Shown piece after piece: positions 7,410 through 7,471 of a stretch of 7,471 bases of DNA. A program made the translations under genes and the position numbers. Numbering within the stretch: position 1 is the first letter of the stretch; each line of letters opens with the position of its first letter. The notes beneath the pieces were generated by a model, which had not been told where the DNA came from, did no database searches, and saw only the letters and a list, made by a program, of their open reading frames with translations. The DNA comes from Rikenellaceae bacterium (lineage in GTDB: Bacteria; Bacteroidota; Bacteroidia; Bacteroidales; Rikenellaceae), in the NCBI GenBank assembly GCA_021203585.1, contig JAJQAW010000136.1, forward strand, positions 1 through 7,471, in the 5' to 3' direction.

Positions 7410-7469
7410 GCGACTTGAACTGCGACTTTTAGAAAGTCGCCCAAATCGTCGCTTTTTGTAAAAAGCGAC
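7410..7469. repeat. Cluster of GCGAC/GTCGC inverted and direct repeats upstream of the E1 gene
   Basis: Five copies of GCGAC or its complement GTCGC fall within 60 nt, starting at 7410, 7422, 7436, 7448 and 7465. They make a perfect 8-bp hairpin (GCGACTTT 7422-7429 with AAAGTCGC 7433-7440, 3-nt loop) and a perfect 10-bp inverted repeat (GTCGCTTTTT 7448-7457 with AAAAAGCGAC 7460-7469, 2-nt centre). The copies at 7410 and 7448 are placed symmetrically about the same centre (7431) as the first hairpin, each 12 nt from its inner partner. The element ends 47 nt before the E1 start codon. It could be the terminator of a gene beyond the right edge, a regulator-binding array, an alternative-pairing leader, or a REP-like intergenic repeat. 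The sequence alone does not decide between these. Confidence 0.55.
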
Positions 7470-7471
7470 AC

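Noticed and set aside
1..7471. CRISPR arrays, insertion sequences, tRNA or rRNA genes.
   Set aside because: No spaced repeats, transposase frame, cloverleaf-like sequence or rRNA-like stretch was seen on either strand.

Overview
The window reads as a bacterial catabolic locus. All five genes I can support lie on the minus strand, so transcription runs from the right edge to the left. Coding density is high and base composition looks intermediate. None of the starts has a convincing Shine-Dalgarno sequence, and the leaders are A-rich. That pattern fits a Bacteroidota member of moderate GC content, but this is inference: no rRNA, tRNA or lineage marker is present.

Layout in transcription order: (1) 7364-7471, a leader or intergenic stretch with a striking set of GCGAC/GTCGC inverted repeats. 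(2) 4883-7363, a large single-chain thiamine-diphosphate (ThDP)-dependent dehydrogenase E1 with alpha and beta halves fused (826 aa). (3) 4815-4882, a short spacer with a perfect 10-bp terminator-like hairpin. (4) 3633-4814, a PHP-fold metal-dependent hydrolase-like protein with altered metal motifs. (5) 1667-3622, a class II aldolase fused to a short-chain dehydrogenase whose C-terminal half resembles sorbitol-6-phosphate 2-dehydrogenase (SrlD). (6) 1555-1666, a 112-nt spacer. (7) 274-1554, a zinc-type alcohol dehydrogenase resembling L-sorbose-1-phosphate reductase (SorE). (8) 1-166, the N-terminus of a small membrane protein cut by the window edge.

The working interpretation is a sugar or polyol catabolic cluster. 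In known sorbose pathways SorE-type enzymes interconvert L-sorbose 1-phosphate and D-glucitol 6-phosphate, and SrlD-type enzymes convert D-glucitol 6-phosphate to fructose 6-phosphate. Both activities appear to be encoded here, but in an unfamiliar setting. The SrlD-like domain is fused to an aldolase with intact zinc ligands. The neighbours are a PHP protein and an E1 without E2, E3, kinase, transporter or regulator in view. The actual substrate may therefore be a related (possibly deoxy or branched) ketose phosphate rather than sorbose, with the aldolase and the ThDP enzyme carrying out C-C bond cleavage. Enzyme-family calls rest on motifs and remembered family sequences; the pathway is a hypothesis.
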